Shown here: in pieces, positions 41,974-53,386 of the stretch
How the letters are laid out: each line of letters begins with the position of its first letter
Numbering within the stretch: position 1 is the first letter of the stretch
Origin: Loripinus fragilis
Lineage: Eukaryota; Mollusca; Bivalvia; Lucinida; Lucinidae
DNA length: 64,000 bases
Assembly: GCA_964019695.1 (NCBI GenBank)
Contig: OZ026528.1
Location: forward strand, 58,547,602-58,611,601
Direction: 5' to 3'
Program-made: the position numbers and the translations under genes
Notes under the pieces: model-generated
Told to the model about the DNA's origin: nothing
The model's input: only the letters and a program-made list of their open reading frames with translations
Databases searched by the model: none

Positions 41974-42221
41974 CTAATTCATATGTCTCATTACATGTCC
42001 TTGTAAGTGTATTTTCTGCGTAAACGACTTCCCACAAGTTTGACACGTGAAAGGCTTCACACCCGTGTGTGTTCGTTCATGAATATTCAGATGGGAAGGA
42101 CGCGTGAAACATTTCTCACAGAAGTTGCACTTGTATTTCTTCGGGCGCTCAGGTAATCTTGTCGCCTCCCTTGGTGCCGACATAGCTGCCCAGTTGGTCT
42201 GAGACTGATAAGAGGATTCAT
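41974..42221 (-). CDS. Two-finger C2H2 terminal exon 11
   Basis: Acceptor CATTTTTTGCAG above 42221, phase 1, stop TAG at 41974-41976, length 248. Linker ESSYQSQTNWAAMSAPREAT then basic PERPKKYK. Finger 1 CNFC has helix TRPSHLNIH and H-x3-H, linker HTGVKPFT, finger 2 CQTC has helix TQKIHLQGH, tail MN. The RPSHL helix and TGVKP/TGVRP linker relate it to exon 12. Methionines further upstream in the frame are within the intron and its GGGCCT repeat. A relic of the same type is at 34032. Confidence 0.9.
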
Positions 42222-42279
42222 CTGCAAAAAATGTACAGTACCTTATATTCGCTCGTGGCAAATCTAGGTATGATACTTT

Positions 42280-42395
42280 CCATAAAGCAAATAACAAAGG
42301 CGCTGGTCAGACTGCGCGGATGCGAAGTCTGGCCTGCGACTTTGTTGTTCACAAATCCTGACAACTGGTTTTCTTGCGTCCAGGCCCTTGAATAC
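42280..42395. mobile_element. Half of a GGGCCT-family foldback
   Basis: AACAAAGGCGCTGGTCAGAC, AAGTCTGGCCTGCGACTTTG and GTTTTCTTGCGTCCAGGCCC. It lies 60 bases from the exon 11 acceptor. Confidence 0.6.
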
Positions 42396-42482
42396 AAATG
42401 GATTCTTCCTTCTGGTTTAATACAATAAATGAGGGATGGTCCATTGTACATATGAAGGAGGCACAGGTTATGATTTCCAAAT

Positions 42483-42722
42483 AAGGCTTAAATGAAATGT
42501 ATGTGTGGTTCCTGTTGCCTACCTACCCTAATTTTTTTAACCCTACCCTAAACATTAAAATGGTCTTTGGAGAAAAAATACCTAAAATGGGCACTTTTTC
42601 AGATTTTGTCACTATTTTCTTTGTTAAATGTTATAACAAAATTTAATAATTTCCCTACCTACCTACCCTAAATTTTGTTGGTATGCAACAGGAACCACAC
42701 ATATATTTCATTTAGGCCTAAT
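42483..42722. mobile_element. Foldback element, TAGGCTTAAATGAAAT family, copy 1
   Basis: AAGGCTTAAATGAAATGTAT with GTGTGGTTCCTGTTGC, and the inverse GCAACAGGAACCACACATAT with TTTCATTTAGGCCTA. CCTACCTACCCTAA occurs at both sides. The sister copy is at 58888-59107. Confidence 0.8.
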
Positions 42723-42837
42723 ATTGTATTTTTTTCTATGGAGGTTGTTTTTGTCCAAATCCTTTATATAAGCAAACAGTGCAGATGATGATGAAATGAC
42801 ACATTTTGTGGCATTTTATCTGGGTCTTCACTCTTTG

Positions 42838-43035
42838 TTTGTTTGAATTGATTCTTTATGTCCCATCAACAATCTTTCAGTTATACAGGGACGGGTCTTC
42901 CTGGGTTGAACCAGTACTAAGCTAGGATAAATGTGTCTTGCTCAAGGACCACAACACAGTGATGCCGGTGAGGCTCAAACCCGCGGCCCCTGGGTCTCGA
43001 GTCAAGCACTCTACCACTGAGCCACTGCGCTCCCC
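42838..43035 (-). mobile_element. tRNA-derived SINE, family S1 (nearly complete)
   Basis: Minus-strand reading: GGGGAGCGCAGTGGCTCAGT, GGTAGAGTGCTTGACTCGAG (A-box region), CGGGTTTGAGCC (B-box region), then body and ATTCTTTATGTCCC tail. It interrupts a CAAACAGTGCAGATG hairpin repeat (42772-42840). Confidence 0.85.
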
Positions 43036-43199
43036 TTCTTCACTCTTTACCGAAGTCCAGTATACAAGACTGAAGAGGTTATCTAGGGAACCCAACAAAA
43101 TACCCTGCTGCATAACTTCAGGTGATCCATTTGTGTGACCTGATTACATTCCCTACACCGCTGCCTTATCCTTATGCAGATGAGCTGGCATTGGATTAA

Positions 43200-43395
43200 T
43201 AGTAAATTGTTGCCATCCTCAAGTGGATGGCAATTATAACTGACTAATTTTGCAACCTGTATGGTAGCACCGGCTAAGTGGTGCAGCATGAGATAGCCCT
43301 TTCCATGAATATTACACCAAGGACTTAGGTATCACAACGCTAAAATGACACACTCAGCTCATCTCCATCTCCGCTCGCCGAGATGGTGATGAGTT
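43200..43395 (-). repeat. Inverted partner of 21985-22155
   Basis: TTGCCATCCTCAAGTGGATG, AGCATGAGATAGCCCTTTCC and GCTCATCTCCATCTCCGCTC are the reverse complement of the earlier copy. Confidence 0.65.
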
Positions 43396-43672
43396 GGTTG
43401 GGTCATTTAATAGCTCATTACTTTCATTTGAAACAGCTACTGAAGTATTGCTTTCAAAGGGCTACTGTACTTTCAACCCACTTGGGTAAAGCAAGCTTTT
43501 TTTGAAAAGCTTATACTTGGTTAAACTTACTTACTTATTAATTATGTACTTACAGTGCATGCATCACTACTAATGTGCTGAAAAAAAGAATCTAAATCTA
43601 TATAAACATTTAATTTATCCTTGCCTTTGCCGTTAACTTCATTCCCATTTTAAGGCATTTCCCCTACACTGA

Positions 43673-43990
43673 CTAATGGCCAGTTATCAGGTTGAGTCGG
43701 GGCCATAAATAGCTAAAATCAATCTGTGGTGACTGTCCGATCTTCATGAGTGCATATAAATTTTGAGTGTTGGTGGCTTTAAGTGCCCCAGCGGTTACGA
43801 AACCCACTTTTACCACAAAATCATGGCAACCAGAATTCTGCATGGAATTCAAATCTTCGAAAAACTTTGAAAGAGATAACCACCTCGTCATCTTGACGGA
43901 GTTTGGGCGGACACAGAAGTTAAGCACGTTCCTTTCTGAATCCTTATAGGATCCTCCGATGTACCAAAACGCCACTTTTGTAAAGTGCAC
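43673..43990 (-). other. Unassigned 105-codon open frame
   Basis: The minus frame starting MHFTKVAFWYIGGSYKDSE is one of the longer clean frames away from repeats, and GC content rises locally (43760-44100). I see no domain, signal peptide or zinc-finger text. It may be chance, a degraded retroelement 5' part or an exon. Confidence 0.2.
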
Positions 43991-44239
43991 CCAGAATCAA
44001 AAAGGAGTTGTGAAGACGAAAATCAATACGTTCAGAGAAAGTTTTACAGCGTCGTCAACAACCGCGGTTACCCTGACTACACTTCCGTTTAGGTACACCT
44101 AATTCCCGAAGCAACAAAAACAACGAAAACGGACAACCGCAAATCAGCAAATAAGTGACAATAATTGCCAGATTCAAGGTTCGAAGAAAACCAAACACAC
44201 TACTAACAAGGACCAATCATCACAATAACTATTTACTAT

Positions 44240-46110
44240 TCAAAATGTGTTAATCTTCCAAAACTACGCAAATGCCATTAGAAACAACCTTTCACCACAG
44301 GTACCAGACATCAGCCCTACCTATGAAACCTACTTCAACCTTGGACTAGCTTTAAACAGGACATCATTGGGATATAAGAAAACAGAAAAAAAAAATATTA
44401 AGCAGAATCTACCTTATTATGGACGTAATTAAAAATACACAGACCCACAAGAAAATCGCTTTCTGAGAAAATTTATCTCAGAGTGGAGAAAACCCTCTCT
44501 AGCAAGATACCACTACTCAGCCAGTTGAGATAACTTATCAGACTTGTTACTCCGATTTTTACTACTTCAGTCAACAAAACAGTCATTGGCAGTGTCTAAC
44601 CAATATACCTTAAAGTAGATCCATCAAAAAAGAGTTCCTATTCACCTCCAGCTCACATACCTTAATATGTGGAGATATATTGATGATACAATCATGATAT
44701 GGCCCAAGAACAGAGAGGAGTTGAACTCCTTTTTAGTGGCCTTAACTCTTTCGATGCCAATGTCGCCTTTTGGCGACTTAAGGCTGACTGCCAATGTCGC
44801 CATAATGCGACTTGGACATGTGGTTTGATCAAGTGATGTATGTTACCTTATTTTGTGACATATCAATGGTAACAATAGAGATGACCTCAAAAGAAGACTA
44901 TGGCAAACAAACCTGGAACTGGCGAAAAAAATCGTAAAACAATGTAATTTTATCAAATCTAAAGTGAGTTACGCCAATTTCAGGGAAATGGCGGCCAAAT
45001 GGCTTCCAGCTGCACCCTAAATGAGGTAGAAAAATATCATTTCATTGATATATAATATGTTATTTCTTGGTATAATAATCATGATAAAGCACAAGGCAAA
45101 CATCTACTTACAAATAAAAATATTTAGGGTATTTTCTGCAATATATAGTGATCAAAATATGATAATTTAATTAAATTAGGCCATATAAGGTCAAGGTCAT
45201 TCAAGGTCAAGGTCACCTGACATGTCTGCCCATCTAAAATCATACTATTATGCTACACAATATATTTGCAATCTTTTGTCAAAGTTTCACAATGATATTC
45301 AACCAGATAATGATTTTATACTTCAAACAGGTATACCCTGTTTTAAGATATTACCCAAAATAATTTTGGCACTGAGAAGTATGTTTCTCTAGAAAGTTGG
45401 CAGCGAAAGAGTTAAACTTCTGTCATCCAGCTTCCAAATGCTTGCCAGCCACCAGCTTATCTCTCATAGACTACCTAGATTTGACAAAGTACAAAGACAA
45501 GAACAGACAACTACATACACATCTCTTTACAAACCCAACAAAGTCACACCTCATCCTAGAAACTACATTTCCTTCTACCCAAAATCACGAAAACACAGAA
45601 TAATAGAAGCCTTGAGAAAGTACCCATACAGGATATTTACAAACTCTACACCTACCAAACTTTACCAGACAATTATCATAAAACAAACTTTAGAAGCTGC
45701 ACAGTGATATACCAACCCCGCCTCCCAGAAGACTTATACAGCATTCCAGAAAGTTCTGCAGTATCAAGTACAACAGCCTTAGATAACCAAACCAGCAATA
45801 CACAAGTATATGGGATTTTGAAATATCAAACCATTGACAATTTAAATCCAATTTAAATCCAACAGGTTGATGCAAGAACTACCTCTTGATGTCATATACG
45901 CAATATACATACCCACTCTATTATAACTCTTTCATACTATCATTCTACTATTCATTTCACATCATAACAGTAAGGGACATGTGACTTTTCTTATCCGTTT
46001 TCTTTGTACTTCAGACATACATGACACTTATATTTCATCTTGAAAAAGGTCATTGGATGACCGAAACCAGTCGATAATCTACTATTAAAAAGACAACACT
46101 GGTCGTTGTT
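44240..46110 (+). pseudogene. Decayed Penelope-like reverse transcriptase, split by a TTAA-flanked insertion
   Basis: Near 44676-44687 the plus strand reads WRYIDDTIMIWP, a YxDD reverse-transcriptase catalytic motif, followed by SFLVALN. After a 670-base insertion the same frame continues NFCHPASKCLP and YLDLTKYKDKNRQLHTHLF, the post-catalytic YLDL...LHT...KPT pattern of Penelope-like elements. Further on, TTGGATGACCGAAACCAG near 46050 is the kind of 3' text seen in these elements. Frameshifts and stops are many and no GIY-YIG domain was found. Confidence 0.6.
44746..45411. mobile_element. 666-base foldback element with TTAA duplication
   Basis: CTCTTTCGATGCCAA at the left and TTGGCAGCGAAAGAG at the right are inverted, and TTAA flanks both sides (44742-44745, 45412-45415). 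Excision restores the reverse-transcriptase frame exactly. TTAA duplication points to piggyBac- or Kolobok-type mobilisation. The interior has TGTCGCCTTTTGGCGAC and GGTCAAGGTCATTCAAGGTC repeats, but no protein. Confidence 0.85.
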
Positions 46111-46242
46111 GGTTGTTTATTCTGTTTCTCCTTCTATTTTATAAAGGGTCATTCCTGTTGAGTTTGGTAAAATTCCATGCTGAGATGTTGTTTAAAGCAA
46201 ATTGTAGACTAACCGACATACAGAGGGACAACAGAGGAATAC

Positions 46243-46796
46243 AGGTTTATAAGAAGGTTTTTTCGTATAACTGAATGTTTTCCATCTTTTTAGAATTGTA
46301 TAAGTGAGAGGCGAGTCCAATGAGTAACATTTTCATATTTTATTTTGACAGCAGCATTATTATATAAACTGTACATGTCCATCCACATTTTATAGCAAGG
46401 CAAGGGGACAGGCCCCTTGCAATCTCTTGATTAAATATAAAGTCACATTTTGATTTTCTTGGGTTTCTTCACTTTAAAATATGTCCTACTCTTCCAAAAT
46501 CTATCTTAGACTGACTATCTGCAGAGAGAGTACAACTTTCTGCACAAAGACAAATCTAAAGACATATTGTCCTAATTGCAACTTCTGAATAATTTAGTGT
46601 TTTAGTTCTGTTTCCTGACCATAACAATGAAGTTGTATTGGTAAAATTATAGATAGAATATTTAGCAATTATAGTACATCTGTCTTGGACATACATACAT
46701 GATTTTGAATCAACTACTTGATACCGTATTTAACATAAAAAGACCAAGATTCATGAAATTTAATGTAATGCGATGAGACCTATTTTTCCCCTGTCA
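46243..46796. repeat. Direct repeat unit, copy 1 (partner 48115-48673)
   Basis: Both start TTTATAAGAAGGTTTTTTCG-like and include AGGCAAGGGGACAGGCCCCT. From about 46430 to 46795 the copies are nearly identical, ending at CCCCTGTCACA. The first 190 bases are clearly more diverged than the rest. No coding signal. Origin unknown. Confidence 0.8.
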
Positions 46797-48114
46797 CAAA
46801 TTCTCGCCCTTTGGAAAATGTTTTGTCCCCAAAACAGCAAAGTATAATTAATGGTTTCTTTTTTTTTAACTTTTTTTTTTTCATCACAAGAGATACATCC
46901 ATGTAAAAGTTCAACTATCCCTTTGCTTGTTGCTAGTGAGTGTATAATGTTGCAAGACATTTAAGTTAACTTGTGGTCTTTTATGTTTTATGTATGTGTT
47001 CATATCTTTAAGGCAATTTCAGCAGTGCCACCTTATAATCAATATAGTTATTCCCCATGCATGCTCACCCTCTGCATTACAAACCATTACTTGTGTACCT
47101 CTTAAGTAATATATTGGCCTAATGCATTAATGGCATCATGTATTTTGACCGACAAGTTAGCTTATTTTTAATGTCTTGAACTCTCACTTTTATCGTAACA
47201 GATTTTCATAAAATGTACTCTTGTGATTAATCTGTGAATGACACATTAGATGTGAAAGTGGACCGAAATTCAGTTCATAGGAAGAGGGGGATCAGTCCTC
47301 TGTATAAACCTTACTTCAGATAACAGCATAATTCTTTTGGCTAGTACAAAACAATTAAGCTGAAATCACTTTATACCATCTCTGTGCATGAAAATATTCA
47401 ATTTAACTTGTAATAGTTATTATCAATGTGCAAGTATTTAGGGTAAATACGGTATAGTATATTTTGCTTAATTTTTGCTACTGACATGGTCATATTTTCA
47501 ACTGAAAATCAAAATCAAGTTCACTCTGGTAAATCATTATCATTATGGTTAAATCAGAAATATAAATTGTTTCTTATAAAGATAATTCCAAATATTTCAA
47601 AAAAAAAATTAGAATGGAGGACATGTACAATTAAACATGAAAATATAGACATAAATATATACATACATACAAAAATATGAGCAGAATAAAAGTATGGTAG
47701 TGTTAATAGTGTAAATATTCCTAAAAAGGGTATAGTTTTTTTTTTCTTATAAAGTTCCAAGTTTCCATTGAGTCCAGCCAAGTAAACAGCAAAGAGAAGC
47801 ACTGACATCACATCCAAAATTTGAAGTGCCCATTTATGATAAGCCAAATAAATGGTGCAAATCTTTCATCATAGAAGACAGCATCGAATCTTTGAAGCAC
47901 CCATTTATGAAAGTCCAATTAAATGGTGCAATTCTTTCTTCATAGAGCAGCATCAAATTAGTGTTCACATTTATTTGAGTGAACTGAATCTTCATAAAAC
48001 ATTGTCCATAATCTTCAAGTCCTGGGGAATTTCTTCTTCTATTATCCACATAGCAATATCACAGGAATCGTAGGAAAAGCTGAAAAGTTTTCCTGCCCGA
48101 ATTCGTCCACCAAT
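46797..48114. other. Spacer between the two direct repeats
   Basis: AT-rich. Contains a small ~70-base tandem (CACCCATTTATGAAAGTCCA type, 47815-47950) and short frames. A minus frame ending IIEEEIPQDLKIMDNVL at about 48002-48100 looks protein-like, but has no family I can name. Confidence 0.35.
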
Positions 48115-48673
48115 ATTTATAAGAAGGTTTTTCGTATATTTTGGTTGTTTTCGTCTATTTTAGAACTGTCAGTGTGAGGCAAGTCCGATGAGTTTCAACA
48201 TATTTAATTTTATTTTACAGCAAATCATTGTTAGCAGATTAACTGTACATGTCCATCCTCCACCTTATAGCTAGGCAAGGGGCCAGGCCCCTTGCAATCT
48301 CTTGATAAAATATAAAGTCACATTTTGATTTTCTTGGGTTTCTTCACTTTAAAATATGTCCTACTCTTCCAAAATCTATCTTAGACTGACTATCTGCAGA
48401 GAGAGTACAACTTTCTGCACAAAGACAAATCTAAAGACATATTGTCCTAATTGCAACTTCTGAATAATTTAGTGTTTTAGTTCTGTTTCCTGACCATAAC
48501 AATGAAGTTGTATTGGTAAAATTATAGATAGAATATTTAGCAATTATAGTACATCTGTCTTGGACATACATACATGATTTTGAATCAACTACTTGATACC
48601 GTATTTAACATAAAAAGACCAAGATTCATGAAATTTAATGTAATGCGATGAGACCTATTTTTCCCCTGTCACA
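48115..48673. repeat. Direct repeat unit, copy 2
   Basis: TTTATAAGAAGGTTTTTCGT to CCCCTGTCACA. After that base the two copies diverge abruptly (AATTCTCGCC versus GGTTCATCC), which argues for a defined element end or a conversion boundary. Confidence 0.8.
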
Positions 48674-48978
48674 GGTTCATCCTCCTGAAAGATAATTAGT
48701 ATGGTGAACCTCTATTTTTTTTATTTTTTCTAAAATAAAAATAATAGTCCATGAAATAAAAACAAAAAATTAAGATTTTCAATGTCAGATTTTACAATAT
48801 ATAATTTGCTCTAATAATCGAAATCCTTTTTTGAGGGAATTACCAAAATATATATCATTCACCAGCTTGACATTGCTAGGGAAAACAAATAAATTTTCAC
48901 ATTTTCTAGACTGCTTGAGATCATGAGGAATGATTAAAATTAAAATAAAGAAGCTGGATGACGATAACAACTATTTTA

Positions 48979-50028
48979 AGGCCCTGTCACACTACGACGT
49001 ATAGCGCCAACGTATGCCGACGTATGAAAAAATCAGCAAGTACGTCGGTATACGCTGAGTACGTTAGAAATAAGTTTTAAACATGTTACGAATACGCTAT
49101 AGTACGGTGGTATAAGTTAGGCATACGACCAAGAAGTCAAACATTTTGTGCAACCATAAAAATTACAGCGTATGCAAACGCACTGCTTCTATACGTTAGG
49201 CATACGCTAGATGTACGCAGCAGATAAGTTTTGCATACGTTAAGGTACGTTAGCACCAAAATATGCGGACGTATGAGATATTAAGCAAGTACGTTGGTGT
49301 ACGCTGAATACGGTAGAGATAAGTTTTAAACACGTTACGAACACGCTACTAAACGTTGGTATACGTTGGTATACGTTGTCATACGGCGAATAGATCCCAA
49401 AATTTTGTACTTGCATAAAAAATCTACAGCGTATGCCGACGTAATGCATATACGTTAGGCATAAGTTAGATGTACGCAACGGGTAAGTTATGCATACGTT
49501 AAGGTACGTTAGCACCAACGTATGAAAATTCTCCAAGTACGTTGTTGTACGCTGAATAAGTTTGAGATATGTTTTCAATACGTTACTAACACGCTACAGT
49601 ACGTTGGTATACGTTGTCATATGACAAAGTGGTCCCAAAATTGTGTACTTTTTATACGTTTGACATAAGTTAGATGTACGCTATATGTAAGTTATGTATA
49701 CGATAACGTACGTTATGTGTACAATTTAGCATACGTTAGACATTCGTTGTGCATAAGTTTCTCATAAGTCAAGAACGCTAGTGATACCCTGGGCATACGC
49801 TTTTATAAGCTGATACAAGAATAAGTTATGTTACGTCGGGAATAAGTTATTAATAAGTTACTCATAAGTTAGACATACGTTCTATGTTCGTTTCGCATAC
49901 GCTTTGCATAAGCTCAGAAAGAGGCTTCCTCTGATTTTTAATTAGATTTTCAGCGTATGCCAGCGTACTAGAAATATATTTCATACGTCGCCATACGTTG
50001 GCTAAAACGTTATAGTGTGACAGGGCCT
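48979..50028. mobile_element. 1.05 kb ACGT-word-rich element with TTA duplication
   Basis: Ends AGGCCCTGTCACACTA and TAGTGTGACAGGGCCT are perfect inverted repeats, with TTA on both sides (48976-48978, 50029-50031). This is PIF/Harbinger style. Nearly the whole interior is built from variants of TACGTTAGGCATACG, AGTACGTTGGTATACG and TAAGTT, in no strict period and often as both strands of the same word. CpG is far above the surroundings. No long frame. Confidence 0.85.
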
Positions 50029-50209
50029 TTAGCTTAATATTAAGGACTTAGATTATTTTCAGAAATGCTGAAAACTTCCATGTGATATTATGAAAAATTT
50101 AGCATGGTGACATATCCTTTTTATTTCATAAATTGACAGTCCATGCATAAAACATACTGTATGCAAAGTTTTGAAAAGATTTCAATGTGGGAAGTATTTA
50201 GTAACAAGT

Positions 50210-50532
50210 GTCCTTAAATGCATTAATTAGAAAGCAAATTTGACCTTGACGTTAAGATGGTCACATCCCAATGCTACATACCAAGTCCCAAGGTAATGGA
50301 GAAGATTTTTAAAGGTTTTTTACCATATATGGGTATGGTGGCCATCTTGATCATGTAACCAGGACCATTTGAACAAACTTTCGTTCCCCCATCCTAAGGA
50401 GCCTTAAGATGAAATTTGAGTTCAATTGGCCCAGTGGTTTCGGAGAAGAGGATTGAAAAAGTTGACGGACAGACAACGGCGTCACTGGTATACTATTAGC
50501 TCACCTATGAGCCTTCGGCTCAGGTGAGCTAA
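50210..50532 (+). mobile_element. ACTAGAGGACC...CAGGTGAGCTAA element, truncated copy 3
   Basis: Only the last ~320 bases are present, from AAATGCATTAATTAGAAAGC to GGCTCAGGTGAGCTAA. The missing left end suggests 5' truncation or a solo remnant. Confidence 0.75.
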
Positions 50533-50590
50533 AACATGCAAAATTAACAAGAATGCAAAGAGTTATAAACATTTTTGCAAACTGCTTCAT

Positions 50591-50857
<267 letters not shown>

Positions 50858-50862
50858 TTATT

Positions 50863-51093
50863 GGCCTTGACACAAAAAAAACTGTCTTCCGGGTTTTGCG
50901 TACAACAAAGGCGCAGACCAGCCTGAGCATCCACGCAGTCTGATCAGCACCTTTATTATTCGCTTTTTGGAAAGTATCATACCTTAACTTGCTACTAGCA
51001 AAAATTTAATTTTCTAGGTAGTCTCTGTAGCTTAGCAGGCTCGCTTGGCTGTGACCTTTTTGGAAACTCTAAAGACAGGTTTTCTAGCATCAA
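50863..51093. mobile_element. Foldback element, GGGCCT family, copy 8
   Basis: GGCCTTGACACAAAAAAAAC to TTTTCTAGCATCAAGGCC with CAGCCTGAGCATCCACGCAG inside. Confidence 0.7.
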
Positions 51094-51430
51094 GGCCAAT
51101 ATCATGATCCCACATAAAAAGCTAGCACACATGCTTTTTTAAGGGCAGACGGTATGAAGTTTTGATTTCATTACCCTTTTTTGCAAATAGTGATGATGCA
51201 TGAGCTGATCAGAATTCACACTAATTCACACTAATGAGGCCATATTAGCCAGCTGACCTACCTAATGAGCAGAATGTGGGCATAACTTTTTCAAAAATTA
51301 TTTACCTTCTTTTGAAAATAGCATATAAAAAGATACCTGTGTCTTAAAGTACATTAAGTGTCTCAACAAATAGCATTGACTGATTTCTAAATTTTGCTCT
51401 GAAAAGTTTCACCCCATTGCATGGTTTAGG
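51094..51430. other. Gene-free stretch
   Basis: A doubled TTCACACTAA at about 51213-51232 is the only pattern seen. Confidence 0.4.
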
Positions 51431-52006
51431 TGGGCTTCGACGCAAGAAAAACTGTCTACAGGGGTTTGCGAACAACAAAGGCGCAGACCAGCCTGTGCAT
51501 ATGCACAGACTGATCAGCGCCTTTTGTTTGTTTGTTTTGTTGTGTTACATCCCAAGTCAACAGCTATGGTCATGGCGGGACGGTCAGTTCACCTTAAACC
51601 ACACTTTTTCCTGGGCAAGCTTGAACAAGCAGTTAATTAGTACTTTGTGCACATACTTTCTTTTGTAATTGACAACAACCCTTCTTGAATGATTCAGCGG
51701 AAGGGAGGAAATGACTGTAGAAATTATTTAATGATCAACCTCCACAAAAGTATGGTACCGGGTTGGGATCAAACTTGCTACCCCTGAATCTGTAGTCAGA
51801 TTCGCACCTGTTACCAGACACTTTACGGACTGCGCAACGCAGCCCCGGTCTGATCAGCGCCTTTGTTTTTCTCTTATTGGAAAGTATCGATCATATCTAG
51901 AAGTTGCTACAAGCCAAATTCAAATTTTCTAGCTAGAACCTGTAACTGAGCAGGCTGGTTTGTATCTCACTTTATCGGAAACCCCGGAGACAGGTTTTCT
52001 CGCAAC
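51431..52006. mobile_element. Foldback element, GGGCCT family, copy 9, interrupted by a SINE
   Basis: GGGCTTCGACGCAAGAAAAA to GGTTTTCTCGCAAC. It is split at CTGATCAGCGCC by the S2 SINE. Excision of that SINE rejoins the element. Confidence 0.75.
51525..51849 (-). mobile_element. tRNA-derived SINE, family S2, with 15-base target duplication
   Basis: CTGATCAGCGCCTTT occurs at 51510-51524 and 51850-51864. The minus-strand head GTTGCGCAGTCCGTAAAGTG and GATCCCAACCCGG box region match 11547-11818. Confidence 0.85.
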
Positions 52007-52088
52007 AAAGGAGTTGGATTGGTAGGCGTGCCATTGCAGTGGCAGGAAATCAGTGTTCATTTAGTGTAAAGACAAATTCGATGAATTT

Positions 52089-53365
52089 ATATCCCCCGAC
52101 GAAGTGTTATTTGAGAGAAACATGTAAATCACAAAACATAAATCCCATTTATCTAAGTCTTAGTTCACCTTCAGTATCATTCAGATCATAACAAACACCT
52201 GTCAAGTATGCTTTAGTGCTTAGTTTAATAAAAAATATACTTACATCTGCACAATTTCAATATCTGACCTTTAAACCCAACCCCAGAGGTCAAGGGTGTG
52301 TGTAAATTCAAAGTGTTACCTTGCATGTAGGTCTACACTTCTTCCACTTTCATTTGATATGCAACATGACCACTTTTAGAAAAGAAAAAGAAAATGACCT
52401 TTTGACCCACCCCACGGGGTCGTTGGTGTGTGTAATGACAGCATATTTGCTTCATGGTGCTCTGTGATCAATTCCCTTTAATTTGATATGCAACACGACT
52501 ACTTTCAGAAAAAGATATAGTTTGACCTTTTGACCCTACCCCCTGGGTCGAGGGTGTGTCTGTGGGCAAAATATTTGCTACCATGTTGCTGCCAGCGTTG
52601 TCAGCTTTAATTTGATATGCAACATGACTACTTTCAGAAAAAGATATAGTTTGACCTTTTGACCCCACCCCCTAGGTCGAGGGTGTGTCTGTGGGCAAAA
52701 TATTTGCTACCATGTTGCTGCCAGCGTCGTCAGCTTTAATTTGATATGCAACATGACCATATTCTGAAAAAGTTTAATTTTGACCTCGGCCCCACCCCCT
52801 AAGTCCACCCAACAGGCTCGGACCCAGGCCTTCAAACTGAAATCCCGTTTGATATGTTTCATATCTATTGCTGCTCTGCCTGTATGCAAAATTTCAGCAA
52901 AAAATATTAACAATTGCCTTAGTTATTGCAAAATTTAAATATTTGACCTTTGACCCCTTAGGTGGGGTCAAAGGGGGTGGGGTAAAACTTTGACACTGCC
53001 ATGCTTATCTACAGGCACTTGGCAATCATGGTCTAATAGTGAGAAGTTGTTAAATATAATAGCTTTGATAAAATGTGAAGATCATCACACAAAAAAGCTA
53101 ATATAGGTTTTGCCTTATAATTGCCTATACTAAAACAAGGGCAATAACTCAAGTGTTAAGGGGTTGATTTTGACCAAACTTGTTGGATGTTTGAGAGTCC
53201 ATGGTACTTATCATTTGTACCAAGAATGAATCAAATCTGACCAATAGGTACTGAGATGTGGTTCCGGACGGACGGACGGACGGAATGGACGGACGGACGG
53301 ACGGACAGACGGACGGACGCACGGACGACGCCAAAACTATATCCCTCCCACTTCGTCGGGGGATA
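52089..53365. mobile_element. TATATCCCCCGACGAAG element, tandem copy 1
   Basis: TATATCCCCCGACGAAGTG and CACTTCGTCGGGGGATA are inverted ends. Inside are three GATATGCAACATGAC units of about 125 bases, and a GACGGACGGACGG tail at 53267. It is duplicated with about 20 bases of flank (GACAAATTCGATGAATTT) as the next copy. Confidence 0.85.
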
Positions 53366-53386
53366 ACAAGACAAATTCAATGAATT

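Noticed and set aside
46243..48673. LTR retrotransposon bounded by direct repeats
   Set aside because: No primer-binding site, polypurine tract or gag/pol text was seen in the 1.3 kb between the repeats, and identity is uneven along the units.
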